A DNA stretch of 64,000 bases from a bacterium YEK0313 (GTDB lineage Bacteria; Pseudomonadota; Alphaproteobacteria; Rhizobiales; Phreatobacteraceae): the NCBI GenBank assembly GCA_000751295.2, contig CCMO02000001.1, forward strand, positions 3,125,352 through 3,189,351. The letters are read 5' to 3'. Positions 8,581-16,585 of the stretch are shown here, in pieces. A model generated the notes under the pieces. It was not told the origin of the DNA, ran no database searches, and was given only the letters and a program-made list of their open reading frames with translations. Both the position numbers and the translations under genes were made by a program. Position 1 is the stretch's first letter, and each line of letters starts with the position of its first letter.

Positions 8581-9549
8581 ATGATCTCATGGTCGACAGA
8601 CGCATTGCGCCCCCACGAACGCTTCGAGCATTGGCGCGAGGTGCGTGGCCGGCATTTGGCTGGCGTCACCATGGATGTCGAGCGCGAGCGGCAAGCCTCG
8701 TTTCGGGGCGCGTTCTCATCGCTCGCGGTCGGCGGGGCGCTTTTTTCCGAAATCCGATCGAGCGCCTATGACGTCACCCGCACGGCGGCGGATATCGGCC
8801 GCGTGTCGAGCGACAGCCTGCGGATCGCGCACCTGGTTGCCGGTCCCGGCTGGTGCGAAACGCCGGCCGGCCGCGTCTATCTCGGCGTCGGCACCATCGC
8901 GACCAGCCATACCGATCTGCCCTTCGCGATCCGGCAACGGCCCGGGGTCGAGATGCATGTCCGCCTGCTGCGCATTCCGCTCGAGGGCAAGGGCCGGCTT
9001 GCCCGGCTGGTCCGCGACTACCACACGACGGTGCTGACGCCCGACGGTCGATTTGCCCGGCTGTTGCGGGCCGCCTTCATGTCGCTGGCCGAGGAGGCAG
9101 CGGCGCTGGGAACCGGTGAGGCCGAGCAGTCGGTCGCGCATCTCGCGCGCCTCGTCCTGCTCTCGCGGGGATCGGTGCGCGCCGGCGAACCGGAGAGCCG
9201 TGCGGCGGTGCGCGATGCCTGCCTGAAAGCGGCGCTGAGGCTCATCCGCAACAATCTGGCGCGGCAGGATCTTGGCGTCGATACACTGGCCCGCGCTCTT
9301 GGCATTTCCGTCAGGCAGATGCACGTCGTGTTCGAACCGACTGCCAGCACCTGTCAGGCCACCATCACCGCGATGCGCATTGCCGAGGTCCGGCGCCAGC
9401 TTCTGGCCGCGCCCGGGCGATCGGTCACCGACATCGCCTTTGCCTGCGGTTTCGACTCGCTCTCCACGTTCTATCGGGCGTTCCGGCGGGTCGATGACAC
9501 GACGCCCGGCGACTACCGGCAGACGGCGCTGGAATTGGCCGGCGGCTGA
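8581..9549 (+). CDS. AraC-family transcriptional regulator, second of a tandem pair, 322 aa
   Basis: Same architecture as the preceding gene: a sensor-like N-terminal domain opening with MISWSTDALRPHERFEHW, and a C-terminal AraC double HTH (VDTLARALGISVRQMHVVF and VTDIAFACGFDSLSTFYRAF). The HTH recognition regions are similar but not identical. The N-terminal sensor region has diverged more, consistent with different ligands after duplication. It converges on purN 12 bp away. Confidence 0.9.
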   Translation: MISWSTDALRPHERFEHWREVRGRHLAGVTMDVERERQASFRGAFSSLAVGGALFSEIRSSAYDVTRTAADIGRVSSDSLRIAHLVAGPGWCETPAGRVYLGVGTIATSHTDLPFAIRQRPGVEMHVRLLRIPLEGKGRLARLVRDYHTTVLTPDGRFARLLRAAFMSLAEEAAALGTGEAEQSVAHLARLVLLSRGSVRAGEPESRAAVRDACLKAALRLIRNNLARQDLGVDTLARALGISVRQMHVVFEPTASTCQATITAMRIAEVRRQLLAAPGRSVTDIAFACGFDSLSTFYRAFRRVDDTTPGDYRQTALELAGG

Positions 9550-9561
9550 GCGCGCCGGGCC

Positions 9562-10149
9562 TCAGGCGAGCTTGTAGTCGGTTGCGATCATCCGCAGCGC
9601 GGCGGGATAGATCCGGTGCTCGGCCGCGAGCACGCGGCTTGCCAGCGTCTCTGCCGTGTCATCGGCGAGGACGGGCACCTCCTCCTGCAGGATGATCGGC
9701 CCGGAATCGAGCTCGGGAACGACGAAATGGACGGTTGCGCCATGCACCGTCGCGCCGTCGGCAAGGGCCCGGGCATGGGTATCGAGGCCCTTATAGGCTG
9801 GCAGCAGGGCGGGATGGACGTTGATCATCCGATGCGGCCATTGCTCGACCAGCCAGGGGGTCAGGATGCGCATGAAGCCGGCGAGGCAGACGATATCGAT
9901 GGCGTGCCGGACAAGCTCGGCGTGCATGGCCCGGTCGAAAGCCTCCCGGTCGCGGCCGAACGCCCGGTGATCGATGGTGGCGGTCGCAATCCCCTCGGCG
10001 CTGGCGCGCGCCAGCCCGCCGGCATCGGGAACATTGGACAGGACCAGCGCGATCTCGGCCGGATAGTCGGCGGCCTTGGCCGCCTCGATCAGCGCGGCCA
10101 TGTTGGAGCCGCGGCCGGAGATCAGGATGGCGACGCGCTTGCGGCTCAC
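9562..10149 (-). CDS. purN: Phosphoribosylglycinamide formyltransferase, 195 aa
   Basis: Third step of de novo purine synthesis: transfers a formyl group from 10-formyltetrahydrofolate to GAR. It has the glycine-rich start ISGRGSNM, the catalytic block CLAGFMRILTPWLVEQW, MINVHPALLPAYKGLDTHARA and the HFVVPELDSGPII region. Translation most likely begins at GTG 10149, which overlaps the purM stop by four bases (GTGA), so the two genes are translationally coupled. Length is slightly short for the family but complete. Confidence 0.95.
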   Translation of the reverse strand: MSRKRVAILISGRGSNMAALIEAAKAADYPAEIALVLSNVPDAGGLARASAEGIATATIDHRAFGRDREAFDRAMHAELVRHAIDIVCLAGFMRILTPWLVEQWPHRMINVHPALLPAYKGLDTHARALADGATVHGATVHFVVPELDSGPIILQEEVPVLADDTAETLASRVLAAEHRIYPAALRMIATDYKLA

Positions 10150-11222
10150 AGCGACAGGGCTCCCGTGAAGGTCACGCGCGGTTCGGCGGCGGCCGGCACG
10201 ACCTCGCCGAGCCGCACCACGGTCTCGCCCGCGCCAGTCAAGGCGGCGGCGACGCGCTCGGCTTCGGCCGGCGCGGCGACCACAACCATGCCGATGCCGC
10301 AGTTGAAGGTGCGCACCATCTCGCTCTGGGCAAGGCCGCCGGTCTTGGCGAGCCAGCCGAAGACCGGGGGCACCGGCACGGCGGCAAGATCGACGGCGAC
10401 GCCGAAGCCGTCGGGCAGGACGCGCGGGATATTGTCGACGAAACCGCCGCCGGTAATGTGGGCCAGCGCCTTGACTGCGCCGGTCGAGCGGTGGGCGGCG
10501 AGCACGCTCTTCACATAGATGCGCGTCGGGGTCAGCAGGGCTTCGCCGAGCGTCCGGTCCGGCGCGAAGGGAGCCGGCGCGTTCCAGCCGAGCCCGGAGA
10601 CGGCGGCGATCTTGCGAACCAGCGAATAGCCGTTCGAATGCACGCCGGACGAGCCGAGGCCGAGCACGATGTCGCCGCTCGCGACATCGGGACGCGGCAG
10701 GAGCGTGCCGCGCTCGGCGGCACCGACCGCAAAGCCGGCAAGATCGTAGTCGCCTGAGGCGTAGAGGCCCGGCATTTCGGCGGTCTCGCCGCCGATCAGC
10801 GCGCAGCCCGCCTCGCGGCAACCCGCGGCGATGCCCTTGACCACTTCGGCCGCGGCGGCCGGAGCCAGCTTCCCCGTGGCGAAATAGTCGAGAAAGAACA
10901 GCGGTTCCGCACCCTGGACGACCAGGTCGTTGACGCACATGGCGACGAGATCGATGCCGATCGTGTCGTGCCGGTCGGCCTCGATGGCGATCTTGATCTT
11001 GGTGCCGACGCCGTCATTGGCGGCGACCAGCACCGGATCCTTGAAACCGGCCGCCTTCAGGTCGAACAGACCACCGAAGCCGCCGATCTCGGCATCGGCA
11101 CCGGGGCGGGCAGTGGCCCGCACCATCGGCTTGATCATGTCGACCAGGCGGTTGCCGGCGTCGATGTCGACGCCCGCCTCTGCATAGGTGAGGCCGTTTG
11201 TGGCTTTCGGCTTGTCGGTCAC
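10146..11222 (-). CDS. purM: Phosphoribosylformylglycinamidine cyclo-ligase (AIR synthetase), 358 aa
   Basis: Fifth step of purine synthesis, ATP-dependent closure of FGAM to AIR. Signature segments are GLTYAEAGVDIDAGN at the N terminus, DGVGTKIKIA, MCVNDLVVQGAEPLFFLDY, GGETAEMPG, GLGSSGVHSNGYSLVRK and HITGGGFVDNIPRVLP. I placed the start at GTG 11222, preceded by GGGGA. An upstream TTG (11276) would add 18 residues lacking family similarity. It is first in a purM-purN operon transcribed away from maeB. Confidence 0.94.
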   Translation of the reverse strand: MTDKPKATNGLTYAEAGVDIDAGNRLVDMIKPMVRATARPGADAEIGGFGGLFDLKAAGFKDPVLVAANDGVGTKIKIAIEADRHDTIGIDLVAMCVNDLVVQGAEPLFFLDYFATGKLAPAAAAEVVKGIAAGCREAGCALIGGETAEMPGLYASGDYDLAGFAVGAAERGTLLPRPDVASGDIVLGLGSSGVHSNGYSLVRKIAAVSGLGWNAPAPFAPDRTLGEALLTPTRIYVKSVLAAHRSTGAVKALAHITGGGFVDNIPRVLPDGFGVAVDLAAVPVPPVFGWLAKTGGLAQSEMVRTFNCGIGMVVVAAPAEAERVAAALTGAGETVVRLGEVVPAAAEPRVTFTGALSL

Positions 11223-11617
11223 GTGGCTTGTCCCCGTTAGACCCGCCCCGATAGCCCGCTCAGGCCCGGTCTGCAACGGCTGTCCGGCGAATTTCCGGCC
11301 GATCGCCCGGTCGCGGCGCGCGGGCCGCCGTCTTTTCCCTGATGGCGAAGGTCCTCAACCAAGACGATACCTATCGCCGGCTGCGCGAATATCGGAAGGT
11401 TGGCCACAAGGCGCGAATGCGGCGGCAGCCCGCAGGGTGGTCGAGCCGGGCGGGCGAAAGTCGGATTCAAAGCTCCACTTAAAATCAAAGAGTTGGTAGT
11501 GGTTCCTTGATTCTGGCATTTGCCCGTATGCCGGGACGGGCGCGCAGCCGCGCCCGACGCGGGCAAATGTCGCGGGCCGTGACACTGGAAGCCTGAGCGC
11601 AGGGACTGGAGGGGCGA
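11223..11617. other. Divergent purM/maeB intergenic region
   Basis: 395 bp with no supported gene. It must hold both promoters. The notable structure is a nested inverted repeat on the maeB side (11517-11569) and a small AATCAA/TTGATT repeat (11483-11488 and 11507-11512) in an AT-richer patch just before it. Confidence 0.6.
11517..11569 (+). promoter_or_regulatory. Nested inverted repeat in the maeB leader
   Basis: The outer arms CATTTGCCCG (11517-11526) and CGGGCAAATG (11560-11569) are perfect complements. Inside lies a second perfect hairpin, CGGGCGCG (11537-11544) with CGCGCCCG (11549-11556) and a CAGC loop. It sits about 50 bp before the maeB ATG. It could be an operator or a structured leader RNA. 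Confidence 0.5.
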
Positions 11618-13915
11618 ATGTCCAAGGAAATCACCGAAGACCTCAAAGCCGGCGCGCTGGTCTATCACCGTCTGCCCCGGCCCGGTAAACTGGAGATCCA
11701 GGCCACAAAGCCGCTGGGCAATCAGCGCGACCTTGCGCTCGCCTATTCGCCCGGCGTCGCCGCCGCCTGCGAGGCGATCGTCGCCGATCCCAGCCAGGCT
11801 GCCGAACTGACCGCCCGCGCCAACCTCGTCGCCGTCGTCTCCAACGGCACGGCGGTGCTCGGCCTCGGCAATATCGGCCCGCTCGCCGGCAAGCCGGTCA
11901 TGGAGGGCAAGGCCGTCCTGTTCAAGAAGTTCGCCGGCATCGACGTCTTCGACATCGAGATCGACGCCAACGAGGTCGACCGCATCGTCGATGTCGTGGC
12001 GGCGCTGGAGCCGACCTTCGGCGGCATCAATCTCGAGGACATCAAGGCGCCCGAATGTTTCGAGGTCGAGCGGCGCCTGCGCGAGCGCATGGCGATCCCG
12101 GTCTTCCATGACGACCAGCACGGCACGGCGATCATCGTTGGCGCGGCGGTGACCAATGCGCTGGCGCTGATGGGCAAGCGCATCGAGGAGGTGAAGATCG
12201 TCACCTCGGGGGCAGGGGCGGCGGCCATCGCCTGCCTCAATCTCCTGGTCGAGCTCGGCGCCAAGGTCGAGAACATCTGGGTCTGCGACATCGAGGGCGT
12301 GGTCTATAAGGGCCGGGCGGCCCTGATGGACCCCTATAAGGAGGTCTATGCCAAGGACACCAATGCCCGCACCCTCGGCGACGTCATCGGCGATGCCGAC
12401 ATCTTCCTTGGGCTCTCGGCCGCCGGCGTGCTGAAGCCGGAAATGGTTCAGCGCATGGCCAAGGGCCCGCTGATCATGGCGCTCGCCAACCCCAATCCCG
12501 AGATCATGCCCGACGTCGCGCGCGAAGCCCGGCCCGATGCGATGATCTGCACCGGCCGGTCGGATTTCCCCAATCAGGTCAACAACGTCCTGTGCTTCCC
12601 CTACATCTTCCGCGGCGCGCTCGATTGCGGCGCGACCGCGATCAACGAGGCGATGAAGCTCGCCGCGGTGCGTGCCATCGCGGCATTGGCGCGCGAAACC
12701 CCGTCGGACGTCGTCGCCAAGGCCTATGGCGGCGAGGTCGCGACCTTCGGCGCCGGCAACCTCATTCCCTCGCCCTTCGATCCGCGCCTCATCCTGCGCA
12801 TCGCGCCGGCGGTGGCGAAGGCCGCCATGGAAACCGGCGTCGCCAGCCGGCCGATCGCTGATTTCGATGCCTATGCCCACCAATTGAACCGCTTCGTGTT
12901 CCGCTCGGGCCTGCTCATGAAGCCGGTGTTCGGCAAGGCGCGCGAAGAGCCCAAGCGTGTCATCTATGCCGAGGGCGAGGACGAGCGGATCCTGCGCGCC
13001 GCGCAGGTGGTGATCGAGGAAGGCCTGGCCATGCCGGTGCTGATCGGCCGGCCGGCCGTCGTCGAGCAGCGGCTCGAACGGTTCGGCCTGTCGATCCGTC
13101 CGGGCAAGGATTTCGAGCTGATCGATCCGCAGTCCGATCCGCGCTATCGCGACTATGTCTCGGCCTATCACGAGCGGGTCGGCCGGCGCGGCGTCTCGAT
13201 GGACGCGGCCCGCACGATCATCCGCACCTCGAACTCGGCGATCGCCGCGGTCGCTCTGGCGCGCGGTGACGTCGATGCCATGATCTGCGGCGTCGAGGGC
13301 CGTTACAATACGCATCTGCGCCACATCCGGCAGGTCATCGGCCTCGGCTCGGACTGCGAAACCCTGGCCGCGCTGGCGCTGCTGATCACATCGAAGGGGC
13401 CGCTGTTCATCGCCGACACGCAGGTCAACCACCAGCCGACCGCCGAGCAGATCGCCAATATGACGGTGATCGCGGCCGAACATGTGCGCCGCTTCGGCAT
13501 CGAGCCGAAGATCGCGCTGGTCTGTCATTCCGATTTCGGCAGTCACGACGACCGCGACGCCGAGACCCTGAGAAAGGCGGTCGAGCTGATCTGGCAGCGC
13601 GCGCCGGGCCTGGAGGTCGACGGCGAAATGCACGCGGATACGGCGCTCGTGCCGGACCTGCGCGAGCGCATCCTGCCGCAGTCCAGGCTGACCGGCGTCG
13701 CCAACGTGCTGATCATGCCGAACATCGCGGCCGCCAATACCGCGTTCCAGGTGATCAAGGTGCTGGCCGACGCGCTGCCGGTCGGCCCGATCCTGGTCGG
13801 CCCGGCGAAGCCCGCGCATATCCTGACCTCGTCGGTGACCGCACGGGGTGTCGTCAACATGACCGCCTTCGCCGTGGTCGAGGCCCAGGAGGCGGCGCGT
13901 ACCCGCGAGGGTTGA
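11618..13915 (+). CDS. maeB: NADP-dependent malic enzyme with C-terminal phosphotransacetylase-like domain, 765 aa
   Basis: Cytoplasmic enzyme that oxidatively decarboxylates malate to pyruvate. Residues 1-430 form the malic enzyme part (LALAYSPGVAAACEAI, FKKFAGIDVFDIEID, HDDQHGTAIIVGAAV, the NAD(P) fold around TSGAGAAAIA). Residues 440-765 resemble phosphate acetyltransferase (YAEGEDERILRAAQVV, TQVNHQPTAEQ, GPAKPAHILTSSVT), the usual large MaeB/Tme layout of proteobacteria, where this domain is thought to be regulatory. A strong GGAGGGG site precedes the ATG at 11618. Confidence 0.96.
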   Translation: MSKEITEDLKAGALVYHRLPRPGKLEIQATKPLGNQRDLALAYSPGVAAACEAIVADPSQAAELTARANLVAVVSNGTAVLGLGNIGPLAGKPVMEGKAVLFKKFAGIDVFDIEIDANEVDRIVDVVAALEPTFGGINLEDIKAPECFEVERRLRERMAIPVFHDDQHGTAIIVGAAVTNALALMGKRIEEVKIVTSGAGAAAIACLNLLVELGAKVENIWVCDIEGVVYKGRAALMDPYKEVYAKDTNARTLGDVIGDADIFLGLSAAGVLKPEMVQRMAKGPLIMALANPNPEIMPDVAREARPDAMICTGRSDFPNQVNNVLCFPYIFRGALDCGATAINEAMKLAAVRAIAALARETPSDVVAKAYGGEVATFGAGNLIPSPFDPRLILRIAPAVAKAAMETGVASRPIADFDAYAHQLNRFVFRSGLLMKPVFGKAREEPKRVIYAEGEDERILRAAQVVIEEGLAMPVLIGRPAVVEQRLERFGLSIRPGKDFELIDPQSDPRYRDYVSAYHERVGRRGVSMDAARTIIRTSNSAIAAVALARGDVDAMICGVEGRYNTHLRHIRQVIGLGSDCETLAALALLITSKGPLFIADTQVNHQPTAEQIANMTVIAAEHVRRFGIEPKIALVCHSDFGSHDDRDAETLRKAVELIWQRAPGLEVDGEMHADTALVPDLRERILPQSRLTGVANVLIMPNIAAANTAFQVIKVLADALPVGPILVGPAKPAHILTSSVTARGVVNMTAFAVVEAQEAARTREG

Positions 13916-14011
13916 AATCGATCGCCGATCAACAGTGCGTTAAGAGGCGCCCCCTAGATTGCGCCGGTATCATGCGATCCTGCCTGGTGTCGGCGGCTTC
14001 GGCTGTGATCG

Positions 14012-15604
14012 GTGGGGACCTTGAGGGCAGGTGCGGGGGCAAAGTGCTTGGTTTGGATCGCGGCGGTCGCCGTCGCGATAACCCTGCCTGTTGCCGTCTA
14101 TTTCGGCTCCAGCGCCTATGTCGACCACGCGCTCGGCGTACACCTGCAGCGCACGGCGCGGATCGTGCTGCAGCGGGTCGAAAGCGCCGTCGACCGGTCG
14201 GTCGCGACCCTCAAGGAAGCGGCCCTGCGCCGCGCCGACGGCTGCAACCTCCGGGACCGCGAGGCGCTGCGCGTGCTCACCTTCGGCTCGCCCGTCCTGA
14301 AGGAAGTGGCCGTGCTTGCCTCGGACGGCTCGGTCCTGTGCAACAATATCGGCGAGCTTGTCCGCATCTCTCCGTTGTCCGACCTGCTGCCGACGCGCGA
14401 TCCGCGCATTCTGGTCGGCTCGGTCGTCGCCTTCGGCTCGGAAGGGCGCGCACTGCGCATCGTCTGGCGGGAAGGCGACCGCTCCATGTTCGGCGGGCTG
14501 GTGGCGGCCAGCCTGTTCGCGCCGTTCCAGGAGATGAGCGCCCCGGGCGACAGGCTGGCGGTCGAGATCCGGCTGAGCGACCGCTCGACCCTGCTCGTGC
14601 CGCGCGACTGGGGGCCGGAGGGCGCCTTCGACGCCCGGCTCGAACATGTCTCGCAGCGCCTGCCGGTGGCCGTCGTCACCAGCGCCTCGCGGGCCGACTG
14701 GCGCAACGCGCGAAGCTGGGTCGTCGCCCTGGCAACAGCCGTCGCCGCGGTGATCGGCCTGCTCATGGCCGCCTTCATCGTGCTCGTTGCGCGCCGGCGG
14801 GCCGACCCGCTGGCGGAAATGCGCAGCGCCCTCGAGCGCGGCGAGTTCGTGCCGCATTACCAGCCGATCCTTGATCTCGACACCGGCCGCATTCTCGGTT
14901 GCGAGGTGCTGGTGCGCTGGCGCAAGCCCGACGGCAGCATCATCGCGCCCGGCGCCTTCATCGATCATGCGGAGCGCTCCGGCTTCATCTTCCCGCTGAC
15001 CCTTGCGCTCATGCGCCAGGCCGCCGTCGAGCTCGGGCCGACCTACGATGCGCGCCCGAAGCTGAAATGCGGCTTCAACCTGTGCGCCGCCCATTTCAAG
15101 AACGACCGCATCGTGACCGACGTCGCCGCGATTTTCGGCGGTCCCGGCGTCACGCTGTCGCAGGTCGTGCTCGAGGTCACCGAACGCGATCCGCTCGAGG
15201 ATGCGGATACCGCCCGCGCCATCATCGCGCGCTTCCAGGCGATGGGCGTGCGGGTCGCGCTCGACGATGTCGGCACCGGCCATGGCGGCATGAGCTATCT
15301 GCTGAAGCTCGGCGTCGACGTCATGAAGATCGACAAGCTCTTCATCGACGCGCTCGGTGCGGAGCGGCAGTCGACGGCCATCGTCGACAGCCTGATCGAT
15401 CTTGCGGCCCATCTGAACATGGAAGTGGTGGCGGAGGGCGTCGAAACCTTCGCCCAGGTCGAAGCGCTGCGTCGGCGCGGCGTGCGCAGCGCCCAAGGTT
15501 ACGTCTTCGCGCCGCCGCTGCCGGGCCCGTCCTTCATCAAGCTGGTCGAGGCCATGGACCCGGTCGTGGCGAGCGAACCGCCGAAGCGGCTCACGCTCGC
15601 CTGA
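14012..15604 (+). CDS. CSS-motif EAL-domain cyclic-di-GMP phosphodiesterase, 530 aa
   Basis: Membrane protein with a TM helix near residues 12-34, a periplasmic CSS-type domain (about 35-235), a second TM near 237-260 and a cytoplasmic EAL domain (about 275-520). Catalytic EAL positions are kept: EVL in place of EAL (GCEVLVRW), the Asn of GFNLC, the Glu of LEVTERD, the DD of ALDDVGTGHGG, the Lys of KIDKLF and the Glu of VVAEGVET. It should therefore be an active phosphodiesterase. CSS domains sense periplasmic redox through cysteines; Cys at about 75 and 110 are candidates. The start is GTG 14012 with no strong ribosome site, so it is less certain. Confidence 0.92.
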   Translation: MGTLRAGAGAKCLVWIAAVAVAITLPVAVYFGSSAYVDHALGVHLQRTARIVLQRVESAVDRSVATLKEAALRRADGCNLRDREALRVLTFGSPVLKEVAVLASDGSVLCNNIGELVRISPLSDLLPTRDPRILVGSVVAFGSEGRALRIVWREGDRSMFGGLVAASLFAPFQEMSAPGDRLAVEIRLSDRSTLLVPRDWGPEGAFDARLEHVSQRLPVAVVTSASRADWRNARSWVVALATAVAAVIGLLMAAFIVLVARRRADPLAEMRSALERGEFVPHYQPILDLDTGRILGCEVLVRWRKPDGSIIAPGAFIDHAERSGFIFPLTLALMRQAAVELGPTYDARPKLKCGFNLCAAHFKNDRIVTDVAAIFGGPGVTLSQVVLEVTERDPLEDADTARAIIARFQAMGVRVALDDVGTGHGGMSYLLKLGVDVMKIDKLFIDALGAERQSTAIVDSLIDLAAHLNMEVVAEGVETFAQVEALRRRGVRSAQGYVFAPPLPGPSFIKLVEAMDPVVASEPPKRLTLA

Positions 15605-16013
15605 CCCGGGCCGGCGCCATGCCACCTCGGGCACGGCGACGGCAAAACGCATCGACGCGGTCGAGCCGGCCGATCGTGCCGATCACCAGGGCGGCGATCC
15701 CGGTGGCGCTGAAGGCCGCGCCGAGGGCGCGATAGGCCTCGTCCGTCGCGCCTGGACCGGGACGGTCGGTGAGGGCCTCCGTCCAGGTGAGGGCGGCTGC
15801 CTTGCGCAGCGGATGCGCCGGGCTTCCTTCAGATGGTGCTGAACGGAATGGGCACAGCCATTGATCTGCGAGGCACGGATCCGGACGAGCTCGACGATCG
15901 CGGGATCGAGGCCGAGCTCGCCCGGCTCGGCATTCGGCGCCCGGAGCGCGGCGTAGCTTTGGGCACGACGGCGGAATAGGCTGCCTGGGTCAGGTGGGCC
16001 GCGAAGCGGACAT
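15591..16013 (-). pseudogene. AhpD/carboxymuconolactone-decarboxylase-like gene, frameshifted and internally deleted
   Basis: Three blocks of an AhpD-type peroxidase lie in different minus-strand frames. They are an N-terminal piece (LTQAAYSAVVPK, about 15950-15995), the core LGLDPAIVELVRIRASQINGCAHSVQHHLKEARR (about 15815-15915), and a C-terminal piece (AALTWTEALTDRPGPGATDEAYRALG, from about 15800 to a stop at 15591). The normal bridge between core and tail (the RLYLLSAWRE segment) is missing, and the second redox cysteine of CxxC reads Ser (CAHS). An ATG at 16013 opens a frame that stops after seven codons. Its end overlaps the EAL gene. It lies divergent from the MarR regulator that probably controlled it. 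Confidence 0.8.
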
Positions 16014-16052
16014 GGGACGGCTCCTTCGCATCTGGATTGCCGCAACGGCCTG

Positions 16053-16100
16053 TGCATAATATCAGTGCACGAACAAGATATAAGAGTTCGAATATTATGC
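16053..16100. promoter_or_regulatory. Probable MarR operator
   Basis: Perfect 9-bp arms GCATAATAT (16054-16062) and ATATTATGC (16092-16100), the second covering the marR start codon. A shorter nested repeat GTGCA/TGCAC sits at 16053-16057 and 16066-16070. This AT-rich patch in GC-rich DNA lies between marR and the decayed peroxidase gene, as expected for an autoregulatory MarR site. Confidence 0.55.
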
Positions 16101-16576
16101 GCAAACCGCGGCCGGGCAAGGCACCTGACATCGGCGAAGGCAAGCGGGGCGAGGAGGGCTATCTCGGTTATCTCCTGCGGCAGGCCCACGGCATGCACAG
16201 GCTGCGCATGGAACGGGCGCTGGCCGGGCTCGACACGACGCCGCCCCAGTTTCTGGTCATGACCATGATCGCCGCCTATCCGGGTCTGTCGAATGCCGAC
16301 ATCGCCCGGCTGACGCTGCTCACGCCGCAGACGGTCAGCGTCATCGTCGGCAATCTGAAACGCGCCGGCGCGGTGACGCGCACGGCCCATCCCATACACG
16401 GCCGGATCCAGGAGCTCGCATTGTCGCCATCCGGCGAGGCCCTGCTGGCGCGCTGCCGCGGCCAGGTCCGGGCGATCGAGGAGCAGCTCGTGCGCGGCCT
16501 CAGCGCGGCCGACGAGAAGGTCGTCAGGCGCTGGCTGGTGGCCGTGGCGATGGAGCCGGCGGGGGCCGCCGGCTGA
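16097..16576 (+). CDS. MarR-family transcriptional regulator, 159 aa
   Basis: Winged-helix regulator. A helical dimer arm (LGYLLRQAHGMHRLRMERAL) is followed by the HTH (LSNADIARLTLLTPQTVSVIVGNLKRAGAVTR), the wing with its Asp/Arg turn region (AHPIHGRIQELALS) and a C-terminal helix. Starting at ATG 16097 gives the usual length of about 160 residues. It is divergent from the AhpD-like pseudogene, which suggests an ancestral peroxide- or phenolic-responsive pair. With its target broken, remaining targets are unknown. Confidence 0.88.
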   Translation: MRKPRPGKAPDIGEGKRGEEGYLGYLLRQAHGMHRLRMERALAGLDTTPPQFLVMTMIAAYPGLSNADIARLTLLTPQTVSVIVGNLKRAGAVTRTAHPIHGRIQELALSPSGEALLARCRGQVRAIEEQLVRGLSAADEKVVRRWLVAVAMEPAGAAG

Positions 16577-16585
16577 CCTGGCGGC

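Noticed and set aside
9562..10938. A 458-residue minus-strand frame extending purN far upstream through purM.
   Set aside because: The upstream part is out-of-frame shadow of purM; GTG 10149 overlapping the purM stop is a normal coupled start.
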